NCBI GenBank assembly: GCA_037501455.1
Contig: CM074863.1
Location: 59,873,501-59,937,500 of the forward strand
Origin: Lantana camara
Lineage: Eukaryota; Streptophyta; Magnoliopsida; Lamiales; Verbenaceae
DNA length: 64,000 bases
Direction of reading: 5' to 3'
Below, piece by piece: positions 1 to 10,925 of the stretch; the stretch's first letter is position 1, and every line of letters begins with the position of its first letter. The notes below the pieces were generated by a model that saw only the letters and a list, made by a program, of their open reading frames with translations, did no database searches and was not told where the DNA came from. The translations under genes were made by a program, and so were the position numbers.

Positions 1-1268
1 TTTTGACCTCCTGAACCCATTTCCGGCATCAGATTGGGACGAATCGCGGCGTAGGTGGAGGTTCCGGCGATGACAGCGGTGGCGCAGCTTCGAGGCGGCG
101 GTTCGGCCTTTTCCCGGCCGGTTTTGGTGATGACTCCTTTACAAAAGTTGCTCCTGTTGACGAGTCCGAGCTATTCGTGGTGGTGACGGCCAGAGAACCG
201 GCCGGCGGCGGCGGACCGGTGGCGGACCGGGCCTGGACCGGCGGTCCGATTTTCCGACGACTTTTTCCGGGTTTTGGCTAGGGACTTTCATAGAGCTCAT
301 TACGGGCTTTCCAACGGTATGTCCGGATTTTATTTTCGTTTAGCGGTTTGTATTTAATTTCAGTTTTCATATTAGGATTTTGGTTCGTTTTTTCGTCAAC
401 GAAGTCCGGCGTGTTTGCTAATTTCTGAAATTTATTGAGGGCTTTTGTCTAGTAGTCCGAGGCGCTCGTTTCTGTCCTTCCGGGGATTTTTTCGACCACC
501 TGAGGCGGTGTTCCGGTGGCGACCGGTGGCTGTTCGGCCGGCCACGGTGGTGGCATTCCGGCGACTTTCGGAGAGTAGGTTCCTTTTGTCGTGGTGAGTC
601 CAACGCCACTTCCCGTTCGTCAATCGGATGTCCGGTTGATTTTATATGAATTTTTGAAGTTATTGTATTTTATTCGTTAATTGATTTTAATTGTGCAATT
701 CGATCCCGTATGTGCTATAAATTGAAATTATGAGTTGTATGATACGTGGAAGTATGCTATGATGTATGAATATTTGATTCGTGATTTATCGAATTTATTT
801 GTCTCGTTTTACGCCCATCTATTTGAGAATAATTATTGTTTGAGGGGGTGTTAGTGTAATTTTGGAAACTAAATTGATTATGAAATTTTATAAAACATAA
901 GAAATGAATTATGAAAAGATACGTTGTATTTAATTTGAATAAATTGATCAAGTATGCCAATTGTTAATATATCGTGAAATATGCCAATGTGTAATTTATA
1001 TATTTATTGTTATGTAATTCATGTTAATTTCGTGAGACTTTGTGCATAATATGATTTGAATTCTTAATATCTTAATTTATTTTACGTAATTAGTATTATG
1101 ATTCCATAAGTTATGCATCGTCTAATGTGTAAAATGATTGTGATTTGATATGAATGACTTGATTTGGATAAATGTGAACTAATTGTGCATCATTTGTATG
1201 CGTGAGCATGGCCGTGCGTCTTTGTGGTTATGTTTGGAGTCTGAGTCTTGTGTTCTGTGTGTGTTCAG

Positions 1269-1358
1269 TTGTTCAGGGGTTTTCCAGGGAGTGTTTGTCA
1301 GCTGTTTGGGTTCCAGTGGGACTCCTTGGCTTGTATTGGCCATTCTCGTCGGTGTAAG
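1269..1358 (+). other. Predicted LTR mini-exon, family A
   Basis: The stretch lies between a TGTGTTCAG acceptor and a GTAAG|GTGAGG donor, about 50 bases after the box GCCGTGCGTCT (1211-1221). The same order occurs in five other LTR families in this window. The acceptor could instead be at 1275, giving 83 nt. Splicing is inferred, not shown. Confidence 0.35.
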
Positions 1359-2495
1359 GTGAGGTTTTAGGAATTTTTCTTTAGTTAAAGCGACCTACAA
1401 CCCTATATGCTCGTTTTCAAGCCCGCATGCGAATATATATACTATATGTATATTAAATATGTGTCTTACGATATGTTATGAATTTTGTTAATTCGATTTG
1501 ATATGAATCCTTCTGAAATTATACGTATGGGCGTATATAAGCTTAAAATGGTTTTGCAACGAGGCTATGCTCCAAACCGTGTATTTGTAAGCGAACTATG
1601 GGTCTCCTTCAGCTTATTATGAATTTGGAAGACACGGAGAGGTACGTGTATAGCATATGCCGAGTTGCACGGTAAGGTATGTTTCTTACGATATGTTTCT
1701 TAACTATGAATCGTATGTTTCTAGGTTTCGCGAGTTAGGTATGTTTCTTTATGAGTCTTATGAATCCTTTTGAATCTTATGAATCCCTGGGCCCCGGAGG
1801 TGTGGGTAAGGGAGACCCGGTGCGGCTGTTGGGGTCGCCAGTTATCACCCCTGTGCACACGCTCCTTTGAAGTATCTACGCACGACTCTAAGGGAGATGG
1901 AGAAGGCGTGGTGCTTTGAGCCTTCTGTTGAGGCCAAAGAAGGTACGTTGTGGGCTCGCTACCCCACGTATATTGAGTTGCACGATGTGGGCCCGTAATC
2001 CGCGTGCAGACTTCCGGAGAAAGGTTGGAATACGGGAATATGAACTTATGAATTTATGAATCCTATGAATTTTCTGAATTTATGTTTCCTTATGAATCTT
2101 TTGAGTTTTTTGTTTAAGGAGTAAGGTTCGAGACCCGTACTCGCCGGGTATTTGAGTTCTTTTGTTATGTTGATTATGAAACGAGATGGGAGATTTTGAT
2201 TCAATAAGAGGCTTATACGAGTAAATTCCAAATTTATGAATCCATTTGAATATTTATGAATCCATTTGAATATTTACGAATCGATTTGAATATATATGAA
2301 TCCATATGCGTTTCTGAATCTACGTATCCCTATGAGTTTTCAAACTTAAGAAGATATGAATATATGTATAAATATGAGTTCTTTTGGAAAATGGCTTTGG
2401 TATGTAAAACCCTATTCCCGGTTCATAGTATTTTGTTTGATACGTACTTTGCTCTGTATGTATATATGTGTTGGTGTGTGTTCAGCCCCCTCGCT

Positions 2496-2509
2496 CAGTC
2501 AGTGGGCTG
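2496..2509 (+). promoter_or_regulatory. Conserved LTR hairpin, family A
   Basis: CAGTC (2496-2500) can pair with GGCTG (2505-2509) around a 4-base loop. One pair is a T-G (U-G) wobble. The hairpin lies 31 bases upstream of the predicted acceptor TTTGCAG (2540) and the box GCTAGGTGG. It is the family A version of a hairpin found in every long LTR family here. Confidence 0.5.
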
Positions 2510-2974
2510 ACCCTCGCCCCACCTATGTTTTAGTTTGCAGGTTCAAGTTGTTGGAGTTCGAGCTAGGTGGCTTTGAGTCTGGTCTGTCGAGTCTGTGTCG
2601 GTCCGTTTGATTTTGTTAAGTATTTTATTCTGATTTATTTATGAAAATTATGTATATAGTATGTTCTGTACAAGATGATACTTATGCTCTGATTATATGA
2701 ATTTTCGGGATAGGTTAGGACAGGTTCGTGGAATTAGTTGAACCCGTTTATTTATGTTTGTTGATTAAAGTTTTGTTAGCTCATATTTTGCATCGCTTCC
2801 GCATTCAGGTTTTTGCATATTTGTCTTGGCAGGGTTTAGGAACCGCCTAGCTTAGGTTGGATTTTTCGTTTGTCACCCGTTCGCTGTGACTTGGTACGTG
2901 TGCGGACTCTCCATTTCGTGCCACGTGTCGGGTCATAGTGCGGGGGTGTGGTGCCCACCGCTTGGGGTGCTACA

Positions 2975-4453
2975 ACAATATCATCTCTCAAAATATGCCA
3001 AGGCATGCTACAAAATATATCAAGTATCAATACATGAGCAAAATATGAGGTGAAGTGTGCTAGACCCAAATTAAAGACAAGCTAGACTCTAATTCCCGCC
3101 TGGCACGCACCTGCAAAAACTGAAAAGTTGAGGTGTCAGTCCACCACGGACTGAGCGAGGGGTATAAATAAATATATGTGCAATCACCATGCAAGTTATA
3201 ATCTCGGGTAATAATTTTGGAAAATAACAATACAATTTAGAAAAATAAGAGATACTATCGCCCGAGGTTACAACTAATTCAATTTATCAATACAATTAGT
3301 CCAATACAATCAATTAGTAGCCCGGCGAGTGAGGGCAATTCTCCAACCTTACTCCGACTGTGTACAATCAATCAATTACTCAATGATTAGGTGATCAAGC
3401 AATTAATTACGATGCCCAATTAGCAGTTTCAATAACTCCTTCTTCCTCCGGGTGATGGTGGGATTGCAAGGCCCCACCATCCAATCCATCTGGGCAGAGG
3501 GTATATGAATCCCTAAGCCCGGAACTCCTTCCTCCCCTAATCTCCTAGGGGGTTCAGGGGTTATCCCAATTTGGTGAGAATAGCGCTCGAGTTACCCGTC
3601 AGTCTATGCTTTCCAGTTGGCTCGAGCCACTACCCTCAGGCCCACAGTGTAATACGATACACACCAAAATAATCAATCAATCGATACAATACAATAGTTC
3701 GGTAAATCCATTGAAAACCAATAATATTTGAAAACTATAGATATATAGATACCTTTTTGGCTTAAAACATCACATAGGGTTATACGGGTTCTATGTATCT
3801 AGAATTAAACCTCACCTGTGCGACCAAAACAAACAAGGAGACAGCTCATGGGGTCTACTCCTCGTCACCAAGAAGCTGGTCTTAAATGAGAGAAATGGGA
3901 GAAGAGATGAAGATATGATGTTGATGATGCTTCAATGATCACAAATCCCACAAAATAAGCTTGGATGATGAAATCTCTTCCCTTCAAGGTGAGGGTTTGG
4001 CTCGGTTGGAACAAGGAAGAAAGGAGCAAGTGTATGAAAATGTTTGTATGAAATAGGATGAAAGGGTACGTGATTGCTGCTAAAGAAAGGGGAAGAATGA
4101 TCCAATTTGCTATTAAGTCCCTCCATTTAATAAGTCATGTAATTAGGTGAAATCCCATGACAATTGATCAATTAAGTCCCACAATTAATTCATGCAATTG
4201 AGTCCCCAAAATCATGAAAATGGTCAAGTAAGGACGTAAAAGAAATTAGATCATGCTCGGGAATTTAATTCACGTTACAATCAAGTTCAATTATGCAATA
4301 AGTATGAATTTCATAAAAATACTTAGAATATATTTTTATAAAATTATGTCATGACATGGAAAATTAAAGAAATGATCAAATAACAATTAAATTATAACTC
4401 TCAAACTCACACGTGGCATTCATACCTGAAATGCCGAAATCTAGGGTGTTACA
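2975..4453 (-). repeat. Truncated long LTR, family G
   Basis: Read on the minus strand, this LTR starts TGTAACACCCTAG at 4453 and runs down to about 2975. Its 3' terminal box (TCATAGTGCGGGGG) is missing, so the 3' end is truncated where it meets family A at 2974/2975. It has the conserved block with CTCGCCGGGC (3321-3355), a GTGAGGTTT donor at 3815/3816, an acceptor TTTTTGCAG at 3111 followed by a CCAGGCGGGA box, and a hairpin at 3137-3153. The box GCCGWGCGTCT is absent and intron 1 looks mostly deleted, which explains the short length. Confidence 0.6.
3137..3153 (-). promoter_or_regulatory. Conserved LTR hairpin, family G
   Basis: CAGTCC and GGACTG form a perfect 6-bp stem with a 5-base loop. 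The sixth pair is C-G here, T-A in families B and S, and A-T in the LARD: a compensatory change. It is 26 bases upstream of the predicted acceptor on the minus strand. Confidence 0.6.
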
Positions 4454-4935
4454 GATTATGTGATATTTAAATGCTAACGTGAATATTTGAAGTTATTTGA
4501 ATTTAATTGCTTTAATATGAATTTAATAATTTTGAACCTTTAAACTTTCTTGCCTCGTATTTTGTTTATTTTGGATCCGAACTTAATTCTGATTTTTGTG
4601 AATTCTTGATATGTGCTAATTACGTGAGTTATGGATTCGTTTATATGCTCGTTTCATGTTTTGGAATTCATTTGGTTTACCTTTTTGTTTCGTTTGTGGA
4701 GTCGGGACATAAAGGAGGCTAAAGAGCATTTAGCGTACCTTGGGTTACGAGCGGCATATCTTGAGCTCGGGAATTCGGATTCAAATTTTGTCATCTCTGT
4801 TGAACTCATTTCGACGATTCGGGTTCAATAGAACAAGCCTCACATTTTTCAAAGTTCATTTAGACCTCCAAAATTCGACTGAAACGAACACCTTACGCCT
4901 AAGAGACATCTTTTGACCTAACCTTGATTACTGGG
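4454..4935 (+). repeat. Fragment of a B-family long LTR
   Basis: This stretch matches the early part of the LTR at 60584 onward: both have the gagcacttagcgtacc-like segment, then a TATCTTGAGCTCGGGAA segment and GTTGAACTC. It starts directly after family G and ends at the minus-strand CRM LTR. It is a truncated relic with no coding capacity. Confidence 0.55.
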
Positions 4936-5691
4936 TGATACGAACTCCACGTACTTGCCGTGAAACCCTATATCAATACTTGGAGTTCTTGAATCTGATC
5001 GTCCAATTCAAGGTTGAAAATAAGAGGAGTGTGACCCGTTTGCTATATTGAGCAAAGAACCAACACTATCAGATTGTAAGTAACGCACCCCGTCGACTAT
5101 AAGGAGTCGAGAAATAACGTTATCCGGGAAAGGGGTTTGAAACCCTAATGTCGTTCAGCAAAGAACTTGAGAGAAAAATCTCACTTGAATGAAAATTCAA
5201 TAATTTTACTTCTTGATTGAAAGAAAAACAAGTTACAATGCTGAATATAAAGATGCATGCATGGAAACCTAAGAGACACTAGAATACTAAAGGACACAAG
5301 CTATTCCCGCCACTTGCCATGAAGGCTTACAAAAGTGGGCTTAAATAAACTAATATGCAGCTAAATAATGATAAAATAAAGGCCCAAATAATACTATAAT
5401 AGGCTTAGGGCCGAATTACATCATTTCCACACTTTGGACTTTAGGAATTGGACATAAAAACATTGAAGTATTCTGAATTTGGTTCAGCAGCCCATTTTGA
5501 AGGTTGGAGTCCAGTTTGAGCAAATTGGTTTAAGAGATTTCCAACTTCCTCTTGGATAATTTTGGCCCGAGCTCTTGTAATTGGACCACCATAACTTTGT
5601 TCCTTTTTGTATGCTATCTTCTTGAGCTGTGGATCGGTCCAGCTCTTCATTTGGGACAAGATATGGCCGCGGTTCATCATGACTCACATCA
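4936..5691 (-). repeat. Solo LTR of a CRM-clade element (subfamily D1)
   Basis: This 756-bp LTR on the minus strand starts TGATGTGAGTC at 5691 and ends TTCGTATCA at 4936. It closely matches the 3' LTR of the CRM element at 58848-59604. Flanks are CTGGG and GTGGG, a 4 of 5 match and so probably a mutated TSD. As in the full element, the LTR encodes the polyprotein C-terminus with [10 protein letters not shown] (open at 5441-5680). It lies five bases from the plus-strand CRM LTR at 5697, head to head. Confidence 0.85.
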
Positions 5692-5696
5692 GTGGG

Positions 5697-6422
5697 TGAT
5701 GTGAATCATAAAACAAGGCCACACTTTGATCCAAATGATGATATGATCACAACTCAAAATGAAACAAGTTATGTTGGACCTATCACAAGGTCACGGTCCA
5801 AAAGAATGCAAGAGGAAGTTCAATCTCTTTTGATCCAAATAACTCAAGAAGAGCCCCAAGAAGACAAGTATTCAGCTGGATCCAATCCACCTTGTTTCAA
5901 TGTCTTAGTCATCGAATTTTAAGCCCAAATTGTGTTAAGCTTATTACAATTTGGCCCTGAACTATTATATTATACTTTGGGCCATCTTTTTATTTATTTT
6001 CCATGCATTTAGATTAGGTTAAGCCCATTTTTATTCAGCCTACAAGGAAGGTGAAGGGATTAGCTTGTCTCTTTGAATTCTGAATTGTCTCTTAGAATTC
6101 CCGTGCATGCATCTTTATATTTCAGTCTTGTATTTCGTTTTTTCAGTTAACTCTTAATGAATTTGTGATTCAAGTGAGTTCAACTCTCTAGTTCTTGGCT
6201 GAACGTCATTAGGGTTTCAAACCCTCCACCAGATAATGTCATTTCCCGACTCATTATAGTCGACGGGGTGCATTACTTTTCAAATCTGATAGTGTTTGGT
6301 TCCTTGCTCATTATAGCAAACGGGTCACACTCCTCAATTTTAACCTTGAAGTGGACGATCGAAAATCAAGAACTCCAAGTATTGGTATAGGGTTTCACGG
6401 CAAGTACGTGGAGTTCGTATCA
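5697..6422 (+). repeat. 5' LTR of CRM element 1 (subfamily D2)
   Basis: The LTR runs from TGATGTGAATC to TTCGTATCA, 726 bp, followed at once by a PBS. It contains a short open frame (5692-5922) with VGPITRSRSK, the subfamily's version of the polyprotein C-terminal tail. It matches the solo LTR at 51135-51918 better than the D1 LTRs, so two CRM LTR subfamilies coexist here. Confidence 0.85.
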
Positions 6423-6424
6423 TT

Positions 6425-6437
6425 TGGTATCAAGAGC
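6425..6437 (+). other. Primer binding site, CRM element 1
   Basis: TGGTATCAAGAGC lies two bases after the 5' LTR. It resembles the initiator-Met tRNA 3' end complement TGGTATCAGAGC with one inserted A. The same position in element 2 reads TGGTATCTAGAGC. Confidence 0.75.
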
Positions 6438-6949
6438 TTAGGTTTCCATACAAGGTTACTTATCCTTATCTTTATTTTTTGTGTAATTTCGTTTCTCTTG
6501 TTATTTTGGTTGTAAAAAGATCAAAAAAAAAAAAAAGAGATCTTCGAAAAAGGCTTAAAAACGCATACAAAAAAACAAAAAGAGAAGTAAAAGCCGCGTT
6601 TAAAAAAGAAAAAAAAAAAAAAAGAAAGAGGGCAGCTTTGTTTCGGTAATATTCAAATCACATAGTTATGTTTGTTTGCATCATTTAAACGGTTCATTTG
6701 TGTCAGTTTTTCACACCCTTTTTAATTCATCTCAAGGGATTATTTGGTTGAGGAATTTGAAACTTCTTGTGACTTTCTTCAAAGAATTGAGAGTAAAGAG
6801 TGGAAAAAGGCATGAGATTGTGAGCCTAGTAGAGGGGAAAAAAGCCATAATTTGAGTGATACACGAGGGGAGTGAACATCAAAAGAGTGTAAACACGTAA
6901 GGGAGTGTTTGTGAGGTGTTTTTGCTAACCTTTGTTTTGCAGGTACAAT

Positions 6950-8149
6950 ATGACCGAAAATCAACCTCCAATGGACCTAGCTTTTACATGACTAGCTATG
7001 CAACAACAATTTGAATGAATGAATTTGCAATTCAATGAGATCCGAGACCGTTTGGATTAAAATGATGAAAGGATGACTCAAATTCAAAACGGAAGGGCAA
7101 ATCAAAGGCAACATAATCCACGGAATGAATTTGAGGATGATTCCGTTGATGATGCAGCCTCAAGTGCATCCCCAAGAAGAGACCGTAGACGACCAAGGCA
7201 CCACCAGCCACATAGGGGAAGGGAGGGAATTGATAACAATCTTGGTTCTATTAAACTCTCTATTCCTTCATTTAAAGGACAAATTGATCCTGAGGCCTAT
7301 ATTGAATGGGAGAGAAAAACGAAAATGGTGTTTGAGTGTCATAACTACTCGGAGGAAAAGAAGGTTAAGCTTGCAGCCGTGTCCTTCACGGAATATGCCA
7401 TTGTATGGTGGGACCAATTGATGCTAAATAGGAGGAGAAGCGGTGAGTATCCCATTGATAATTGGAATGATATGAAAGTGGCCTTAAAGAAACGTTTTGT
7501 ACCTCCTCATTACTACCGTGACTTACACCTCAAATTACAAAGTTTGAGGCCAGGATTCAAGACCGTAGAGGAGTACCACAAAGAAATGGAGATGACCATG
7601 ATTAGGGCAAATGTGGAGGAAGATCGAGAGGCAACTATGGCTCGGTTCATATGTGGTCTCAACAGAGAGATTGCAAACATAGTGGAGCTTCATCACTATG
7701 TTGAACTTGATGAAGTGGTTCATATGGCTATCGAAGTTGAAAGGCAAGTCAAGAAGGGGCGTACGGTTACTAAACGTGATGAACAAAACCCTTCTAAAGC
7801 TAAGTGGATTTCTACTTCAAAAGCACCCGAAAAACAGCCCAAACCTAAGGAGGATCCACCCGTGGCTAAGGGATCATTTGAGAAAGGTAATACTTCTACT
7901 CAACGCTCTCGTGATATTAAATGTTTCAAGTGTCATGGATCAGGTCATATTATGTCCCAATGTCCAAATAAGAAGGCCATGATCATGTTGGATAATGGAG
8001 AGATTGAAACTGAAAGTGAGGGCCATGAAGTAGACCATGATTCACCGGATGAGGAGAGTGATGTTGAGCATGCGGTTGTAGGGCAAAGTTTGGTGATACT
8101 TAGGGCTTTACACATGCAAACCCTAGAGGACAAGGATGAACAGCAATGA
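6950..8149 (+). pseudogene. gag: CRM gag, decayed (element 1)
   Basis: This is a relic of the nucleocapsid/capsid part of a CRM-clade gag. The likely original start is the ATG at 6950, which opens MTENQPPMDLAF as in element 2, but a TGA follows after 13 codons and two more stops come before 7073. From 7073 the frame is open for 358 codons. Visible are the capsid block (IPSFKGQ, EAYIEWERK, AIVWWDQ), the CRM signature around 7490-7700 and a CCHC knuckle, CX2CX4HX4C (CFKCHGSGHIMSQC), at about 7921-7962. The acidic tail ends at a TGA after DEDEQQ-like residues, where element 2 continues into protease. An acceptor-like TTTGTTTTGCAG lies just before the ATG, as in element 2. Confidence 0.85.
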
Positions 8150-8990
8150 GAGAACATCTTTTACACTCGGTGTCATGTTAGGGAATGAGTGTGTGGATTG
8201 ATCATTGATGGAGGGAGTTGTGTGAATGTTGCTAGCAAATTGTTGGTAGAGAGGCTCGGACTCAAAACCTTGAAGCATCCGAAACCATACAAGCTGGGCT
8301 CAATGAACTTGGTGAGTTGAAGGTAACAAAACAAGTTCTCATTTCTTTTTCCATTAGTAAATACACGGATGAAGTACTTTGTGATGTGGTACCTATGCAT
8401 GCCGGACATATATTGCTTGGGAGGCCGTGGCAATTTGATAGGAGGACATTGCATGATGGATACAAAAACAGGTATAGTTTTACCAAAGACGGCCGAAACA
8501 TCATTTTGGCACCTCTACCACCCAATCAAGTGTACAAAGAACAATGTCAATTGAAAGAGTCTATTTCAGCCTCTTCTAAACGAAATGATTGTAATAGTGA
8601 ATGTGAAAAAGAAGGAGAAAAAAAAGTAGTTGAAAAGAAAGAATGTGAGAAGGGAGGAAAAAAAGAAGTTGAAAAGAAAGAAAGTGAAAAAGGAGGAAAA
8701 AAAGAAGTTGAAAAGAAAGAAAAGAAGAAAATGAGTTTCCTCACAAAAGAAAAAGAAATTGAGAGTGTTTTTAAAAAAGGAAAGTTGGTGATGATAATGA
8801 TGTATAAGAAGACCTTCTTATCTTCTAATGGCACCCCTCCCGTACCAAGTATTGCTTCCTCTCTTTTGCAGGAGTTCAAAGAGGTGTTTCCGGAGGAAAT
8901 TCCACCTGGATTGCCTCCAATTTGTGGGATAGAGCACCAAATTGACCTAATTCCAGGGGCTGCAATTCCAAATCGACCAGCCTATATAGA
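8150..8990 (+). pseudogene. CRM protease and Lys/Glu linker, decayed (element 1)
   Basis: Aspartic protease region of the polyprotein. Translation around 8195-8235 gives IIDGGSC where element 2 has IIDSGSC, so the catalytic DSG is changed to DGG. A TGA interrupts the region just before it (RE*VCG), and a frameshift lies before 8317. From 8317 the frame is open through the flap-side segment HILLGRPWQFDR and a Lys/Glu-rich linker (8600-8740), up to a frameshift near 8990, just before the RT. The protease would cleave the element's own polyprotein; with the changed active site and stops it cannot be active. Confidence 0.8.
8600..8740 (+). repeat. Lys/Glu-rich tandem linker repeat
   Basis: The DNA repeats a GAAGTTGAAAAGAAAGAA-like unit and encodes blocks such as KGGKKEVEKKE. 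It sits between protease and RT. Element 2 has a different Lys/Glu array at the equivalent place (52620-52760), so composition is kept while the unit varies. Confidence 0.7.
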
Positions 8991-10015
8991 AGCACCCCTC
9001 AAGAAGCTAAGGAACTCCAAAAACAAGTCGAGGAATTGCTTGAGAAAGGGTACGTACGTGAGAGTATGAGTCCATGTGCTGTTCCGGTTCTTTTGGTGCC
9101 TAAAAAGGATGGTACTTGGCAAATGTGCGTGGATTGTAGGGCTGTCAACAAGATCACGGTAAAGTATCGTTATCCCATACCTCGCCTTGATGATATGATT
9201 GATGAATTGCATGGTTCTACAATTTTCTCTAAGATTGATTTGAAAAGTGGATATCATCAAATACGTATGCAAGAAGGTGATGAATGGAAAACGGCATTTA
9301 AAACAAAAGCATGGATTGTATGAATGGTTAGTAATGCCCTTTGGTTTAACTAATGCACCTAGTACATTCATGAGATTGATTAATCATGTGTTACGTGCTT
9401 ATATTGGCAAGTTTGTAGTCGTTTATTTTGATGATATATTAATTTACAGCCATAACTTGCATGAACATGTTGAGCATTTGCAAAATGGTACTTGAGGTGT
9501 TAAGAAAAGAGAAATTATATGCTAACCTCAAAAAGTGTAATTTTTGCATGGATAGAATTGTGTTTCTTGGATTTGTTGTAAGTGTAGGTGGTATTGAAGT
9601 AGATGAAGAGAAGGTGAAGGCAATTAAAGAGTGGCCTACACCTAAGTCCATTACGGAAGTTCGAAGCTTTCATGGCTTAGCCGGATTTTATAGGAGATTA
9701 GTGCCCAATTTCAGCACCATTGCAACTCCTTTGACTGAAGTTATCAAGAAGAGTGTTGGATTCAAGTGGGGGGAAGTTCAAGAAAAGGCATTTCAAACGT
9801 TGAAATCAAAGCTAAGTTCAGCTCCTCTTTTACTTTTACCAAATTTCTCTAAAACCTTTGAAATTGAATGTGATGCTTCCGGTATTGGTATAGGTGTCGT
9901 GCTTATGCAAGAAAGGAGGCCAATCGCTTACTTTAGTGAGAAATTAAATGGAGCAGCCTTGAACTATTCCACCTATGACAAGGAATTGTATGCTTTGGTT
10001 CGAGCCCTAAATTAG
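8991..10015 (+). pseudogene. CRM reverse transcriptase and partial RNase H, decayed (element 1)
   Basis: RT fingers and palm are spread over three frames: 9036-9323 has [26 protein letters not shown] and [11 protein letters not shown]; after one extra base near 9306 the frame shifts to 9247-9495 with [19 protein letters not shown] and [12 protein letters not shown], the catalytic DD. A second shift near 9485 leads to 9461-10015 with the thumb and the first RNase H block ([36 protein letters not shown]). The DNA then changes to copia LTR sequence and no integrase follows. At least two frameshifts make it inactive. Confidence 0.85.
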
Positions 10016-10925
10016 GGAATTAATTAATTAATTAGGGTCACTGCTAATTGAATTAAGAACCTAGAGGGTCACACACAATAACCCGGTCACGTGGGTTAAA
10101 GCTTGACTCGATTAAACGAGTTGATCGAGCCATTAAGAGAATGGTGGGGCCCACACGTGTGAAGCACACGTATGGAACACGTGAACGACACTTGTCCTAA
10201 GTGACGTGTAGTCATGTGTGTATATATGTGTATGAATTAAATAATTAATGTGTTGATTATTTAATGGACTTTGATTTAATTTTGAATTAATATTAAAGTC
10301 CTATTTTGGAGAAATAAAGTCTAATAAATAATTAATTATGAATTAATTAATTGTTAGTCTTTAAGTTATTTATTATTTAATAAATAAAGTAAAATAAAAT
10401 ATCTAAGAGAGTTAGATATTATTCTTGCTTGGCAAGTTGGTCAAAAGGAGACTTTTGGTCAAAGTAAGAGTCTTACTCTCCAAGCAAAGAAATCCCTTAC
10501 CAAAAGAGTTTAGGAAACCCTTGCCCAACAAGCAAAGGGGTTCGAACCCCTTGCCTATTAATACATAGGGTTCGAACCCCATGAGGGTGAATGCACAAAT
10601 TCTCCTTCTCCAAATTATACACTAAACCTTACGGCCTAAACACCGGATATAGAACTAGCATCCTCCCTATTCGGATCGTGGTCGCGGTTGGTGGACTAAT
10701 TCTCTAGAGGGCTACTATCGTGAAGTCTTGAAAGATTCGAAGGAGCTTTTGGGGATCAAGCCTCGTGAAGAGCGTTCTTGGGCGGCTAGAACGTGCCAAG
10801 AAAGCTACTATCTAAGTGAGTTTCTTGATCTCTACGAATTTGGGAATAGGAATTGCAAGATTCGATCCTAACTTATTGGGAAAAATATTAAATTTTCGTT
10901 GCGTTTCTGTCTCGTTTTCCCAACA
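10016..10925 (+). repeat. Copia-type LTR fragment, plus strand
   Basis: This is the 3' half of a copia LTR, ending TTTTCCCAACA at 10925. It shares the CACTGCTAATTGAATT segment near its start and the GATCAAGCCTCGTGAAGAGCG-like region with the copia LTR at 13484-15418 (opposite strand). The 5' half is missing at the junction with CRM element 1. No coding sequence is seen. Confidence 0.65.

Larger units (their letters stand above)
1..2974 (+). repeat. Long LTR, family A (5' end outside window)
   Basis: The 3' part of a long LTR ends at 2974 in GGGGTGCTACA, preceded by the box TCATAGTGCGGGGG seen at the end of the other long LTRs here. The first 600 bases are GC-rich and resemble the exon-1 region of the LARD LTR (shared GTGGTGAGTYCAAYGCCACTT block at 591-610). 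Predicted splice sites fall at 593 (GTG|GTGAGTC), 1268 (GTTCAG), 1358 (GTAAG|GTGAGG) and 2540 (TTTGCAG). A conserved block ending ACTCGCCGGG lies at 2118-2148. No coding capacity is seen. The 5' TSD is not in the window, so solo LTR versus full element cannot be decided. Confidence 0.7.
5697..10015 (+). mobile_element. CRM-clade Ty3/gypsy element 1, truncated
   Basis: In order: a 5' LTR, PBS, an A-rich leader, gag, protease, a Lys/Glu-rich linker, reverse transcriptase and part of RNase H. It then stops abruptly at about 10015, where copia LTR sequence begins. Integrase and 3' LTR are missing. The gag wording (HYYRDLHLKLQSLRQG-like segment, REATMARF, GLNREIAN) is typical of the centromeric-retrotransposon (CRM) clade. 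Several stops and frameshifts make it non-functional. The copy at 49247-59604 is more complete and was used to judge the breaks. Confidence 0.9.
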
